A DNA stretch of 64,000 nucleotides, taken from assembly GCF_000730165.1 (NCBI RefSeq), contig NZ_CP022111.1:682001-746000 (forward strand). The letters run 5' to 3'. The notes beneath the pieces are model-generated. The model saw only the letters and a program-made list of their open reading frames with translations, was not told the origin of the DNA and did not search any database. Numbering within the stretch: the stretch's first letter is position 1; the number at the start of each line of letters is the position of its first letter. Both the position numbers and the translations under genes were made by a program. This DNA comes from Nitrospirillum viridazoti CBAmc. GTDB taxonomy: Bacteria > Pseudomonadota > Alphaproteobacteria > Azospirillales > Azospirillaceae. Below are positions 52,523 through 60,422 of this stretch, piece by piece.

Positions 52523-53386
52523 ATGTCAGACATGGATGCGGACTTGGCGGATATGGGGAAACCCGGCGCCCCAATGTCCGGCCACAGCGCCCTCTACCGA
52601 GGCTGGGTGGCCCACCGCCGCACCTGGCCGCGCCGCCACCATCTGCGTTATCGCGTCTGGTCCATGCTGCTGGACCTGGATGAGCTGCCGGCCCTGCACC
52701 TGCGGCTTCGGCTTTTCTCCCACAACAGTTTCAACCTGCTGTCCTTTCATGACGCCGATCATGGGGACGGTTCCGGCAGGCCCCTGGCGGACCAGGTGGC
52801 GGGGCTGCTGGCCGAGGCCGAAGCCGGCTACGACGGCGGTGCGATCCGGCTGTGGTGCATGCCCCGCGTCCTGGGCTACGCCTTCAACCCCATCAGCATT
52901 TATTTCTGCCATCGCCGCGACGGCACGCTCTGCGCCTTGGTGCATGAGGTGAACAACACCTTCGGGCTGCGGCACAGCTACGTCATTCCGGTGGATGCCC
53001 GGGCGGCCGCTGGCGGCGTGGTGCGCCAGCACTGCACCAAACATCTCCACGTCTCCCCCTTCCTGGACATGGACGCGCGTTATGAGTTCCGCGTGTCCCC
53101 GCCCGCAGAGGGCTTGACCGTGGCCATCCAGGTGCGCCCTGGCGATGACCGGGACGAGCGATCCGCGCCCATCCTGTCCGCCTGCTTCAGCGGACGGCGC
53201 CTGGCGCTGGATGATGCCGGCGTCCTGATCGCCTGGGCGGCGCAGCCGCTGCTGACCTGGAAGGTCGTGGCGGCGATCCACTGGCAGGCCCTGAAGCTGT
53301 GGCTGAAGGGCGTCGGCTTCCGGCCCAGCCCGCCGCCGCCGCCCCGGTCCGTCACCATCGTCACCTCCGCCGATCCTGGCATCTAG
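52523..53386 (+). CDS. DUF1365 family protein
   Basis: A 287-residue cytoplasmic protein with the DUF1365 pattern: SALYRGWVAHRRTWPRRHHL, FNLLSFHDADHGDG, RLWCMPRVLGYAFNPISIYF, ALVHEVNNTFG and KHLHVSPFLDMDARYEF. It normally accompanies Cfa-like methyltransferases in sigmaE or LitR operons and is thought to act in fatty-acid modification; the reaction is not proven. The ATG at 52523 is preceded by GGGAGG about 11 bases upstream; ATG 52514 and GTG 52505 are in frame. It is 13 bases from cfa. Confidence 0.87.
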   Translation: MSDMDADLADMGKPGAPMSGHSALYRGWVAHRRTWPRRHHLRYRVWSMLLDLDELPALHLRLRLFSHNSFNLLSFHDADHGDGSGRPLADQVAGLLAEAEAGYDGGAIRLWCMPRVLGYAFNPISIYFCHRRDGTLCALVHEVNNTFGLRHSYVIPVDARAAAGGVVRQHCTKHLHVSPFLDMDARYEFRVSPPAEGLTVAIQVRPGDDRDERSAPILSACFSGRRLALDDAGVLIAWAAQPLLTWKVVAAIHWQALKLWLKGVGFRPSPPPPPRSVTIVTSADPGI

Positions 53387-53399
53387 GACTTCACCACCC

Positions 53400-54641
53400 A
53401 TGTCATTGGACATCTCTCCCTCCCCCGTGGCCTCATCCCCATCCCTGCAACGGCTGTCTCTGCAACGGCTGCCTGCCGCCCTGCTGTCGCGCATGATGGC
53501 GCGGCTAGCGGTGGGGCAGATCACGGTGCGGTTGCCGGACGGCACCCGGCTGACGCGGCGGGCGGCGCAGCCTGGGCCCGAAGGCGTGCTGGAACTACAT
53601 CGCTGGCGCGCCGTGCGGCGGCTGGCGCTGGGCGGTGACATCGCCTTCGCCGAAGCCTATGCCGATGGCGATTGGTCCAGCCCCGACCTGCCGGCCTTGC
53701 TGGAACTGGCGGCGCGTAATATTTCCCGGTTGGATGGCGCCATGGCCGGCACACCGCTGGCCCGCATGGTGAACCGGCTGTTGCATCGTGGCCGCGCCAA
53801 CACCCGGGCCGGCAGCCGCCGCAACATCATTGCCCATTATGATCTGGGGAACGACTTCTATGCCCGCTGGTTGGACCAGGGCATGGCCTATTCCTCCGCT
53901 CTCTATACGTCTCCCGACCAATCGCTGGAGGCGGCGCAGGCGGTCAAGCTGGACCGTATCGTCCAGCTGCTGGGCATCAGCGGCGGGGAACGGGTGCTGG
54001 AGATCGGCTGCGGCTGGGGTGGCTTGGCGGAACGGATCGCGCGCGAAGGCTGCCATGTCACCGGCTTGACCTTGTCGCCCGCCCAGCTGGCGGCGGCGCA
54101 GGACCGGTTGATCGAGGCCGATCTGGGCTGCCGCGCGGATCTGCGCCTGCAGGACTATCGCGACGTCACCGGCACCTACGACCGCATCGTTTCCATCGAA
54201 ATGCTGGAGGCGGTGGGGGAACGCTACTGGCCGCTGTACTTCCGGACGCTGCGCCAGCGCCTGTCCGATGACGGGGTGGCGGTGCTGCAGGTCATCACCA
54301 TCGACGACGCCCGCTTTGGGCATTACCGCAGCAATGTCGACTTCATCCAGCGCCACGTCTTCCCGGGTGGCATGCTGCCGCCGCCCGGCCGCCTGGCGCG
54401 GGAGGCGGCGGCGGCCGGCCTGCGACTGGACGGGGCGGAAACCTTCGGCGACAGCTATGCCCGCACCTTGGCGGAATGGCGCCGCCGCTTCCATGCCGCC
54501 TGGGCCGACATCCAGGCCCAAGGGTTCCCGCCCCGCTTCCGCCGGCTATGGGATTACTATCTGGCGTATTGCGAGGCGGGGTTCCGCGCCGGCCTGATCG
54601 ATGTCGGGCTCTATCGCCTGGTTCCGGCATCTTGCCCGTAA
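53400..54641 (+). CDS. cfa: Cyclopropane-fatty-acyl-phospholipid synthase family methyltransferase
   Basis: An S-adenosylmethionine-dependent methyltransferase of 413 residues acting on unsaturated acyl chains of membrane lipids. It has NIIAHYDLGNDFYARWLDQG, MAYSSALYTSPDQSLEAAQ, the SAM motif VLEIGCGWGGLAERIAREGC, LTLSPAQLAAAQ, SIEMLEAVGERYWPLYF and DFIQRHVFPGGMLP, all typical of Cfa. In Rhodobacter a sigmaE-dependent Cfa-like methyltransferase makes furan fatty acids that scavenge singlet oxygen; this gene may have that role rather than cyclopropanation. Second in the sigmaE operon. Confidence 0.92.
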   Translation: MSLDISPSPVASSPSLQRLSLQRLPAALLSRMMARLAVGQITVRLPDGTRLTRRAAQPGPEGVLELHRWRAVRRLALGGDIAFAEAYADGDWSSPDLPALLELAARNISRLDGAMAGTPLARMVNRLLHRGRANTRAGSRRNIIAHYDLGNDFYARWLDQGMAYSSALYTSPDQSLEAAQAVKLDRIVQLLGISGGERVLEIGCGWGGLAERIAREGCHVTGLTLSPAQLAAAQDRLIEADLGCRADLRLQDYRDVTGTYDRIVSIEMLEAVGERYWPLYFRTLRQRLSDDGVAVLQVITIDDARFGHYRSNVDFIQRHVFPGGMLPPPGRLAREAAAAGLRLDGAETFGDSYARTLAEWRRRFHAAWADIQAQGFPPRFRRLWDYYLAYCEAGFRAGLIDVGLYRLVPASCP

Positions 54642-54657
54642 CCTGCTCAAGGGGCGG

Positions 54658-55986
54658 TCAAGCCACCTTGCGCAGGGGCTCACGCACCGACAGGCGCACC
54701 TTCATGCCGGCGCGGGGGGCGCCCAGGGTGATGCCACCCTCCGGCACCTGGGCCGCCAGCGGCCCGGACAGCGCCTCGATGTCGAAGGTGGTGACCAGCA
54801 TGGCCGCCAGGGCCGTCAGCTCCGCCGTCGCCAGCTGTGCCCCGATGCAGGCGCGCGGGCCGGCGCCGAAGGGCACGTAGGCGAACTTGTCCGGCTGCGG
54901 GCCCTCCAGGAAGCGGGCGGGTTTCAGCTCCAGCGGGTCCGCCCATTGGTCCGGCCGGCGGTGCAGGGCCCAGGGGCACAGCAGGATCGAGGCGCCCTTG
55001 GGGATGGCCACACCCGATACCACGTCGTCGGCCAAGGCCGTGCGGGCGAACCACCAGGCACTGGGGTAAAGGCGCAGCACCTCCTGCACCATGGCACGGG
55101 TGCGAGGCAGATCGCGCAGCAGGCCGGGGCGCAGCTCCCCGTCGGCGGGCAGATTCTCCTCCACCTCCTGACGCAGCCAGGCAGCCAGATCCGGTCGCCG
55201 GGCCAGGGCGTAGGCCAGCCAGCAGCCGGCGGTGGCCGTGGTTTCGAATCCCGCCACCAGGGCGGTGATGGCCTCGTCCCGCATGACCGCCGGCCCATAC
55301 TCCGCGACCAGGGGGTGCAAGGCCGCCAGGAAGCCCTTGGGGGCCTGGGCGAAGCCAGCGATCTGGCGCTCCATTTCCGCGATGGCGCCGCGGAAGGCAC
55401 GGCCTTCCCGCGTGGGCAGGTACATATCCAGATCCACCAGTCGCCACATGGACAGGCTGAGATGACGGTGGGCGACGCAGCCCGCCCGGTAGATGGCGTC
55501 GGCGGCCGCCGCGTCCTCCAGCCGTTCATGGAACAGGGCCGCGATCACCATGCGCATGGTCAGCCGGCCCATCAGGCCGTGCAAGTCGATCTCGGACCCG
55601 CTGGTCTGGGCCAGGCCCGCCGCTTCCTGAGCCAGCACGCACAGGGCCAGCTCCAGCCCATGGTTCAGGCGGCTTTGTGAAAAGGCGGCCTTGGCGGCCT
55701 GGCGGGCCGCATCCCAGCGCGGACCGCTGGCGGTCACCATGCCCTCGCCGAACAGGGGGCGCAGGCGCGCCTGTTCGGCCCCCTTGCCATAGGCGTCGCG
55801 GTTTTCCACGAGCACGCGCTGGAAACCCGCCGGATGGCTGATCAGGAAGGCAGGCTTGGGGCCCAGGCGCAGGGCCACGGGGACATCGGCACCGATGCCG
55901 TGGCGCTCGACGAAGCCGATGGGATCGGCGGCGAAATCGGGCAGGTCGCCCAGCACGGCGCGCCGCAGGTTGGTGATGAAGCTCAT
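54658..55986 (-). CDS. Cytochrome P450 linked to luxI
   Basis: A 442-residue haem monooxygenase without a TM anchor. Helix I is VAGFETTATAGCWLAYALAR (oxygen-activating Thr), the ExxR helix is VQEVLRLYPSAWWFARTALA, and the haem loop is FAYVPFGAGPRACIGAQLAT with ligand Cys380. The PERF-like segment is KPARFLEGPQPDKFA. All core motifs are intact. The gene begins 13 bases after the luxI stop with its own GGAG, so both are one transcript. No ferredoxin or reductase gene is linked. Substrate could be a fatty acid or the acyl-homoserine lactone itself; this is inference. Confidence 0.93.
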   Translation of the reverse strand: MSFITNLRRAVLGDLPDFAADPIGFVERHGIGADVPVALRLGPKPAFLISHPAGFQRVLVENRDAYGKGAEQARLRPLFGEGMVTASGPRWDAARQAAKAAFSQSRLNHGLELALCVLAQEAAGLAQTSGSEIDLHGLMGRLTMRMVIAALFHERLEDAAAADAIYRAGCVAHRHLSLSMWRLVDLDMYLPTREGRAFRGAIAEMERQIAGFAQAPKGFLAALHPLVAEYGPAVMRDEAITALVAGFETTATAGCWLAYALARRPDLAAWLRQEVEENLPADGELRPGLLRDLPRTRAMVQEVLRLYPSAWWFARTALADDVVSGVAIPKGASILLCPWALHRRPDQWADPLELKPARFLEGPQPDKFAYVPFGAGPRACIGAQLATAELTALAAMLVTTFDIEALSGPLAAQVPEGGITLGAPRAGMKVRLSVREPLRKVA

Positions 55987-55999
55987 GGATTGGTCTCCG

Positions 56000-56602
56000 T
56001 CAGGCGGCGCGCGGGTCGGCGCCGGCGGTGGTCCGGGATGAGGGGCTGGTGGCGTAGGCCGGCACGTCCAGGGCGATGATCACGGCGTGGATGTCGCCCT
56101 TGTGGCCTTGGCCGACATGGATGGGGGTGGTCTCCTCCGTCACCGGCAGGCCGCACAGGCGCACAAAGCGGCCGAAGGCTGGTTCCACCACCGCGATCAG
56201 ACGGTTGGCGGCGCGCGCCACGCCGAAGGCCCCGATGGCCTGCACCAGCACCTTGCCCACGTCACGCCGGTTGGCCACGTCGGGGCAAATGACGAAGCGG
56301 CTGATTTCCCATACGTCCGGGGCGTGGGGGGCCGGTCTATCCCCCAGCAACATGGGAAAGTCGCGTTCCAGCAGATAGGGTTCGGTGGTGGGCAGCGCCC
56401 GCCAATAACCCACCATGCGGCCCCCCTGGAGGGCCGCGCAGTGCCAGGCCTTCCGGTCGAATCCGTCGAATTCCAGCAGATCGACCGAGGCCACGTCCCA
56501 GCCTAAGCCTTCACGAAAAACCCGGTGCCGCAACCGCCAGGCTTGGGCCAGCAGCTCCGGCGAGTCCGGGCCTGAGAAATTCACGACGCGCAACGATGAC
56601 AT
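56000..56602 (-). CDS. luxI: Acyl-homoserine-lactone synthase (LuxI family)
   Basis: A 200-residue autoinducer synthase that joins an acyl group from acyl-ACP or acyl-CoA to S-adenosylmethionine. All core residues are present: Arg25, Phe29 and Trp35 in RLRHRVFREGLGWDV, Glu44, Asp46 and Asp49 in LLEFDGFDRKAWHC, Arg68 in GYWRALP, and Glu99, Ser101, Arg102 in VWEISRFVICPD. The tail (SPSSRTTAGADPRAA) is a disordered extension. It is divergent from luxR with a 20-base dyad between. Acyl chain cannot be predicted. Confidence 0.95.
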   Translation of the reverse strand: MSSLRVVNFSGPDSPELLAQAWRLRHRVFREGLGWDVASVDLLEFDGFDRKAWHCAALQGGRMVGYWRALPTTEPYLLERDFPMLLGDRPAPHAPDVWEISRFVICPDVANRRDVGKVLVQAIGAFGVARAANRLIAVVEPAFGRFVRLCGLPVTEETTPIHVGQGHKGDIHAVIIALDVPAYATSPSSRTTAGADPRAA

Positions 56603-56659
56603 GGTCCAACTCCGCCCGTTTTTCCGGGGTCAGTACGACATCGTTAGGGGCCTCGAAAA

Positions 56660-56679
56660 AGCTGGGCATATGCCGAGGT
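56660..56679. promoter_or_regulatory. Candidate lux box
   Basis: AGCTGGGCATATGCCGAGGT is a 20-base inverted repeat with 8 of 10 arm positions paired around a perfect GGCATATGCC core. It lies about 57 bases from the luxI ATG (56602) and about 47 bases from the luxR ATG (56726). This is the usual size and position of a LuxR-type binding site controlling luxI. Confidence 0.55.
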
Positions 56680-56725
56680 ATTCCCTCGCGCCGGCCGTGT
56701 CGAGGCATCCACCCGCGATGAAGAG

Positions 56726-57499
56726 ATGGCCATGCGAAAGATCGAGGATATGTTGTCGGCCTTCACGTCCGCCGGAACCCTGGACGATTTGAAGAACGCC
56801 CTGGACAGGCAGGTCGCTAATTTGGGCTTCGACGCCGCCAGCTACGTTGATGTGCGGCGTCTGCCGATTGCCGAGGAGCCTGTACCGTTCTACCAAACGT
56901 CGTTACGGAAGGATTTTCTAGAGACCTATCTGGCAGAGGATCTTCTGGGGTACGACCCGGTGGTGAACCGGGCCGCCACCACCAACGCGCCCTTCACCTG
57001 GGCCGATGTTCCGGAATTCCGGCCGGCCAGGGGCGGCGGCCGGGGCGCGCGCAACCGCGCGCGGCAGGTCATGGAGATCGCCCGGGACTTCGGCTACCGC
57101 CAGGGCTTCGTGCTGCCGTTGCATGCGGTGGATGGCCACGGCTTCCCCGCTTCCGCCTTGATCAGCCTGTTCTGGCGCCAGGAACCGGATCTGCTGGACC
57201 GGCCGGAACACCGCCCCGCCTGGCTGCGGCTGGCCGGGTCCTTCTATCATGAGCGGGCGCTGAACCTGCGCCGCGAGGTGGCCTTGCCACCCTTGGTCCC
57301 ACCCTCGCTGACGGACCGCGAGAGGGAATGCCTGGTGTGGGCCTGCCGGGGCAAGACGCGGGCGGAGACGGCCGATATCATGGGGGTTTCCGACCGCACG
57401 GTGGAGTTCCACCTGACCAACACCATGCGCAAGCTGGGGGTGCACAGCAAGTACCACGCCATCGCGGTGGCGGTGCAACTGCGGCTGATCGCGCCGTAA
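56726..57499 (+). CDS. luxR: LuxR-family quorum-sensing regulator
   Basis: A 257-residue AHL-responsive regulator. The autoinducer domain has DFLETYLAEDLLGYDPVVNR with Tyr68, Asp77 and Pro78, and APFTWADVPEF with Trp92. The position of the nearly invariant Trp (W57 in TraR, W60 in LasR) is Phe64. The GerE-type helix-turn-helix is SLTDRERECLVWACRGKTRA and ADIMGVSDRTVEFHLTNTMR. It is divergent from luxI and the cognate receptor by position. The Phe substitution suggests a changed lactone contact. ATG 56726 or 56732 may be the start. Confidence 0.93.
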   Translation: MAMRKIEDMLSAFTSAGTLDDLKNALDRQVANLGFDAASYVDVRRLPIAEEPVPFYQTSLRKDFLETYLAEDLLGYDPVVNRAATTNAPFTWADVPEFRPARGGGRGARNRARQVMEIARDFGYRQGFVLPLHAVDGHGFPASALISLFWRQEPDLLDRPEHRPAWLRLAGSFYHERALNLRREVALPPLVPPSLTDRERECLVWACRGKTRAETADIMGVSDRTVEFHLTNTMRKLGVHSKYHAIAVAVQLRLIAP

Positions 57500-57528
57500 G
57501 GCCGGGCGCCCGCAAAAACGCGTTTCAA

Positions 57529-57542
57529 CTGATCCGGATCAA
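57529..57542. promoter_or_regulatory. FNR/FixK-type box
   Basis: CTGAT-CCGG-ATCAA is one base from the TTGAT-N4-ATCAA consensus for FNR/Anr/FixK regulators. Its centre is about 67 bases before the ATG at 57602. TTTATG at 57563-57568 would be a suitable -10 for a class II arrangement with the box at about -41. Confidence 0.5.
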
Positions 57543-57601
57543 GTGATGCGGCCGGCGCATGGTTTATGGCTGGAGGCAGATCTTGATCCGGACATCGCCC
57601 G

Positions 57602-58375
57602 ATGCACGACCATCTGTCCATGCTGCAATCCGCCCCTCTAAGCCTGCCCGCGCTGATGGCCGCTGTATTCATGGCGGGCCTGACCGGTGGCTTCGGCCAT
57701 TGCGTGGGCATGTGCGGTCCCTTCGTGCTGGCCCAGGTGGGCGCGGCGGGGGAGGCGCCCGGCCCGGCGCTGGCGCGGGCCGGTGGCGCCCTGCTGCTGC
57801 CGTATCACCTTGGGCGCTTGACCACCTACGCCGGCCTGGGCGCGGTGGCGGGCGGCCTGTCCGGCCTGGTGGTGCGGGCGACGGAATATCGCTGGCTGCT
57901 GGCCCTGTTCCTGGGCATCGCCGCGCTGCTGTTCCTGCGCCAGGGCTTGGTGGGCCTGGGCCGGGTGGCGCCGCGCCTGCTGCGCCTGGTTCCGGCGGGA
58001 CGGTTCAGCCTGGGGACGGCGGGGGCCGCCCGCCTGACGGCCTTGCTGGCGCGGCCCCTGCGGGGCCTTTTCGCCGACCCGCGCGGCCTCAACGGCTATT
58101 TCCTGGGCGTGCTGCTGGGCTTCATTCCGTGCGGCATGGTCTATGCCGCCCTGGCGGCGGCGGTCAGCAGCGGCTCCGCCGCGGGTGGCGCCTTGGTGCT
58201 GGCGGCCTTTGCCGTCGGCACGGTGCCCAGCCTGATGACCGTGGCGGTGGCGGGGCGCGCCGTGGGGCGGCAGTTCGCCGGCTTGGCCGCCTGGATCACA
58301 CCGCCCCTCATGCTGCTGAACGCCGCCCTGCTGTTCAGCCTGGCTTTCGGCGTGCTGGACCGGGCGCCCTTCTGA
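57602..58375 (+). CDS. Sulfite exporter TauE/SafE-like membrane protein (cytochrome-oxidase maturation type)
   Basis: A 257-residue protein with about six TM helices. FMAGLTGGFGHCVGMCGPFV carries the HC..MCG motif of the cytochrome c biogenesis/CcoS-linked TauE/SafE-like family (DsbD-related); YHLGRLTTYAGLGAVAGGL and GVLLGFIPCGMVYAALAAAV follow. These proteins are often near cbb3 oxidase maturation genes and may handle copper or thiols. The FNR-type box upstream fits low-oxygen expression. No ccoNOQP genes are in the window. Its stop abuts that of the convergent hydrolase. Confidence 0.85.
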   Translation: MHDHLSMLQSAPLSLPALMAAVFMAGLTGGFGHCVGMCGPFVLAQVGAAGEAPGPALARAGGALLLPYHLGRLTTYAGLGAVAGGLSGLVVRATEYRWLLALFLGIAALLFLRQGLVGLGRVAPRLLRLVPAGRFSLGTAGAARLTALLARPLRGLFADPRGLNGYFLGVLLGFIPCGMVYAALAAAVSSGSAAGGALVLAAFAVGTVPSLMTVAVAGRAVGRQFAGLAAWITPPLMLLNAALLFSLAFGVLDRAPF

Positions 58376-59116
58376 TCACGCGGCGCACAGCGCCCGCGCC
58401 CGCTCGATGGCGGCCAGCACGTCCCGGCGCCGGGTCCAGGGCAGGAAGTGGCCGGCGCCCTCCAGCGTGCGCACCTCCACCATGGCATGGGTCAGGTGGC
58501 GCTGCAGATAGGCGACGTTGCCGTAGGGCGATTCCCGGTCGGCGGTGCCATGCAGGATGACGACGGGGCAACGCAACTGGCCCAGGTCGCGCGCCAGGGC
58601 GCGCAGCTCCGGCACGATGGTCAACAGTTCCCGGTTGGCATTGCGCAGGGGGCGGGGCAGCAGGCGGCGCCACGGCTCCCGGTCCGCCCAGGGCTGTAGC
58701 GGGTGCTGGTGCTCCAGGTCCGGATCGAAGGAAGTCGCGACCAGCACCAGTGCCGCCACGCGGTGGGGCTGCTCCAGGGCCAGCCGGGCCACCACCGGGC
58801 CACCCATGGAATGGCCCACCAGGATGGCCGGCGGATTGGCCGGGTTTAGCGACAGCAGCGGCGCCAGGCGGCCGGCCTGCGCCTTCAGCCCGATCAGCGC
58901 CTGTTTCGGTTCGCTGCGGCCGAAGCCGGGCCGGTCGGGCGCCAGCAGCGACACCCCCTTGGGGCCATGCCCCAGGAACCAGCGCCAGCCGCCGGCGCTG
59001 CCCGGCGTGCCGTGCACCATGATGATGGGCCGGGCGGCCTGTTCCACCGGATCGGGCCCGGCGGCCAGGACGCTCAGGCCGTGGGCGCCCACGGACAGCC
59101 GGTGGACCTGATTCAT
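58376..59116 (-). CDS. Alpha/beta hydrolase
   Basis: A 246-residue serine hydrolase with HGTPGSAGGWRWFL (oxyanion loop), PDRPGFGRSEPKQAL, nucleophile Ser in LVGHSMGGPVVARLALE, Asp in ILHGTADRESPY and His in LEGAGHFLPW. The substrate is unknown. Start overlaps the stop of the upstream COG3146 gene as ATGA. Confidence 0.88.
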   Translation of the reverse strand: MNQVHRLSVGAHGLSVLAAGPDPVEQAARPIIMVHGTPGSAGGWRWFLGHGPKGVSLLAPDRPGFGRSEPKQALIGLKAQAGRLAPLLSLNPANPPAILVGHSMGGPVVARLALEQPHRVAALVLVATSFDPDLEHQHPLQPWADREPWRRLLPRPLRNANRELLTIVPELRALARDLGQLRCPVVILHGTADRESPYGNVAYLQRHLTHAMVEVRTLEGAGHFLPWTRRRDVLAAIERARALCAA

Positions 59117-60336
59117 TCGGATCCGCCGTCGCCCTGGCGGTAGGGGCTTTCGGCCATCAGCGTCTCGATGTCGGCAGCCACGCCTTCCCGTTCCCGCTCC
59201 ACGAAATCGGCCACGGCGCGGCGCAGGGCGGGATCGACGATGTAGTGGGCGCTGTAGGTGGTGACGGGCAGATAGCCGCGCTGCACCTTGTGTTCCCCCT
59301 GCGCGCCGGCCTCCACCCGCTTCAACCTGCGCTCGATGGCGAACTCGATGGCGCGGTAATAGCAGGCCTCGAAATGCAGGAAGGGATAGTCCCCGGCCGA
59401 GCCCCAGTTGCGGCCGTACAGGGTGTCATCGCCCATCAGGTTCAGGGCACCCCCCACCCAGGTGGGGCGGCCTTTCGCATCCGGTCGGGCGGGGTCGCGG
59501 GCCATGACCAGAACGACGCTGTCCGCCATCTCCGCCCCCAGCCGGTGGAAGAAATCCTCCGTCAGGTAGGCCCAGCCCCACTTGCGATCGCTGGTGGCGT
59601 TGTACAGGCGGAAGAAGGCGTCCCAATGCTCCTCCCGCAGCTCGGCGCCGGTCAGCGTCAGCAGTTCCACACCGCTGTCGGCCACGGCCTGGCGCTCCTT
59701 GCGCACCGCCTTGCGCTTGCGGCTGCTGAAGGCGCCCAGGAAGTCGGCGAAGTCGCGGTATCCCCGGTTCTCCCAATGGTACTGGATGCCGTGGCGGTCC
59801 AGCCAGCCGGCGCCCGTCAGCGCGGCCCTGTCTTCCGGGGTGGGGAAGGTGACGTGGACGGACGACAGCTTGTTGTCCACCGCCGCCGCGCGCAACGCCG
59901 CCACCATCAGGCGGCGCACGCCGTCGGGATCGGGGCAGGCGGGATCCGCCATCAGGCGGGGTCCGGTCACGGGGGTGAAGGGGACGGAGACCTGGAGCTT
60001 GGGGTAATACTCCCCGCCCGCGCGCTCATAGGCGTTGGCCCAGCCCTGGTCGAACACGTATTCGCCATAGGAATGGGACTTCAGGTACATCGGGGCGGCG
60101 CCCACCAGACGGCCCTGGGCGTCGCGCACCGTCAGATGCTGGGGCAGCCAGCCCGTCTTGCGCCCAACGGAGCCGCTGTCCTCCAGCATGCGCAGGAAGG
60201 TGTGGCGGGTGAAGGGATGGCCGGGATAGGCGTCACTGGCCGCGAGCCGGTCCCAGTCCGTCGCGTCCAGCGCACCGATGCGCGGCGCCACGGCCACCTT
60301 GAGACCCGTCGTCCAGTCGCTGCTTCCATCCGCCAT
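59113..60336 (-). CDS. COG3146-type GNAT-like acyltransferase (peptidogalycan biosynthesis-type)
   Basis: A 407-residue protein of the COG3146/DUF482 family (annotated peptidogalycan biosynthesis or GNAT N-acetyltransferase). Landmarks are HPFTRHTFLRMLEDSGSVG, MYLKSHSYGEYVFDQGWANA, YYPKLQVSVPFTPVTGPRLM, FLGAFSSRKRKAVRKERQAV and HFEACYYRAIEFAIERRLKR, with AGAQGEHKVQRGYLP. The role is not established. ATG 60336 follows GGAGCGGGAT. It overlaps the next gene by four bases. Confidence 0.88.
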   Translation of the reverse strand: MADGSSDWTTGLKVAVAPRIGALDATDWDRLAASDAYPGHPFTRHTFLRMLEDSGSVGRKTGWLPQHLTVRDAQGRLVGAAPMYLKSHSYGEYVFDQGWANAYERAGGEYYPKLQVSVPFTPVTGPRLMADPACPDPDGVRRLMVAALRAAAVDNKLSSVHVTFPTPEDRAALTGAGWLDRHGIQYHWENRGYRDFADFLGAFSSRKRKAVRKERQAVADSGVELLTLTGAELREEHWDAFFRLYNATSDRKWGWAYLTEDFFHRLGAEMADSVVLVMARDPARPDAKGRPTWVGGALNLMGDDTLYGRNWGSAGDYPFLHFEACYYRAIEFAIERRLKRVEAGAQGEHKVQRGYLPVTTYSAHYIVDPALRRAVADFVEREREGVAADIETLMAESPYRQGDGGSE

Positions 60337-60422
60337 CACGCTATCCCGCTCCACCGGCACCCGACGTAAATAGTCGGGTGCCGACGGGCATTTAACAAGG
60401 GCGGGCGAACAGGTATGCGGCT

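Noticed and set aside
55225-55260. tRNA-like GGTTTCGAATCCC sequence
   Set aside because: It lies inside the P450 coding sequence and no cloverleaf can be formed around it.
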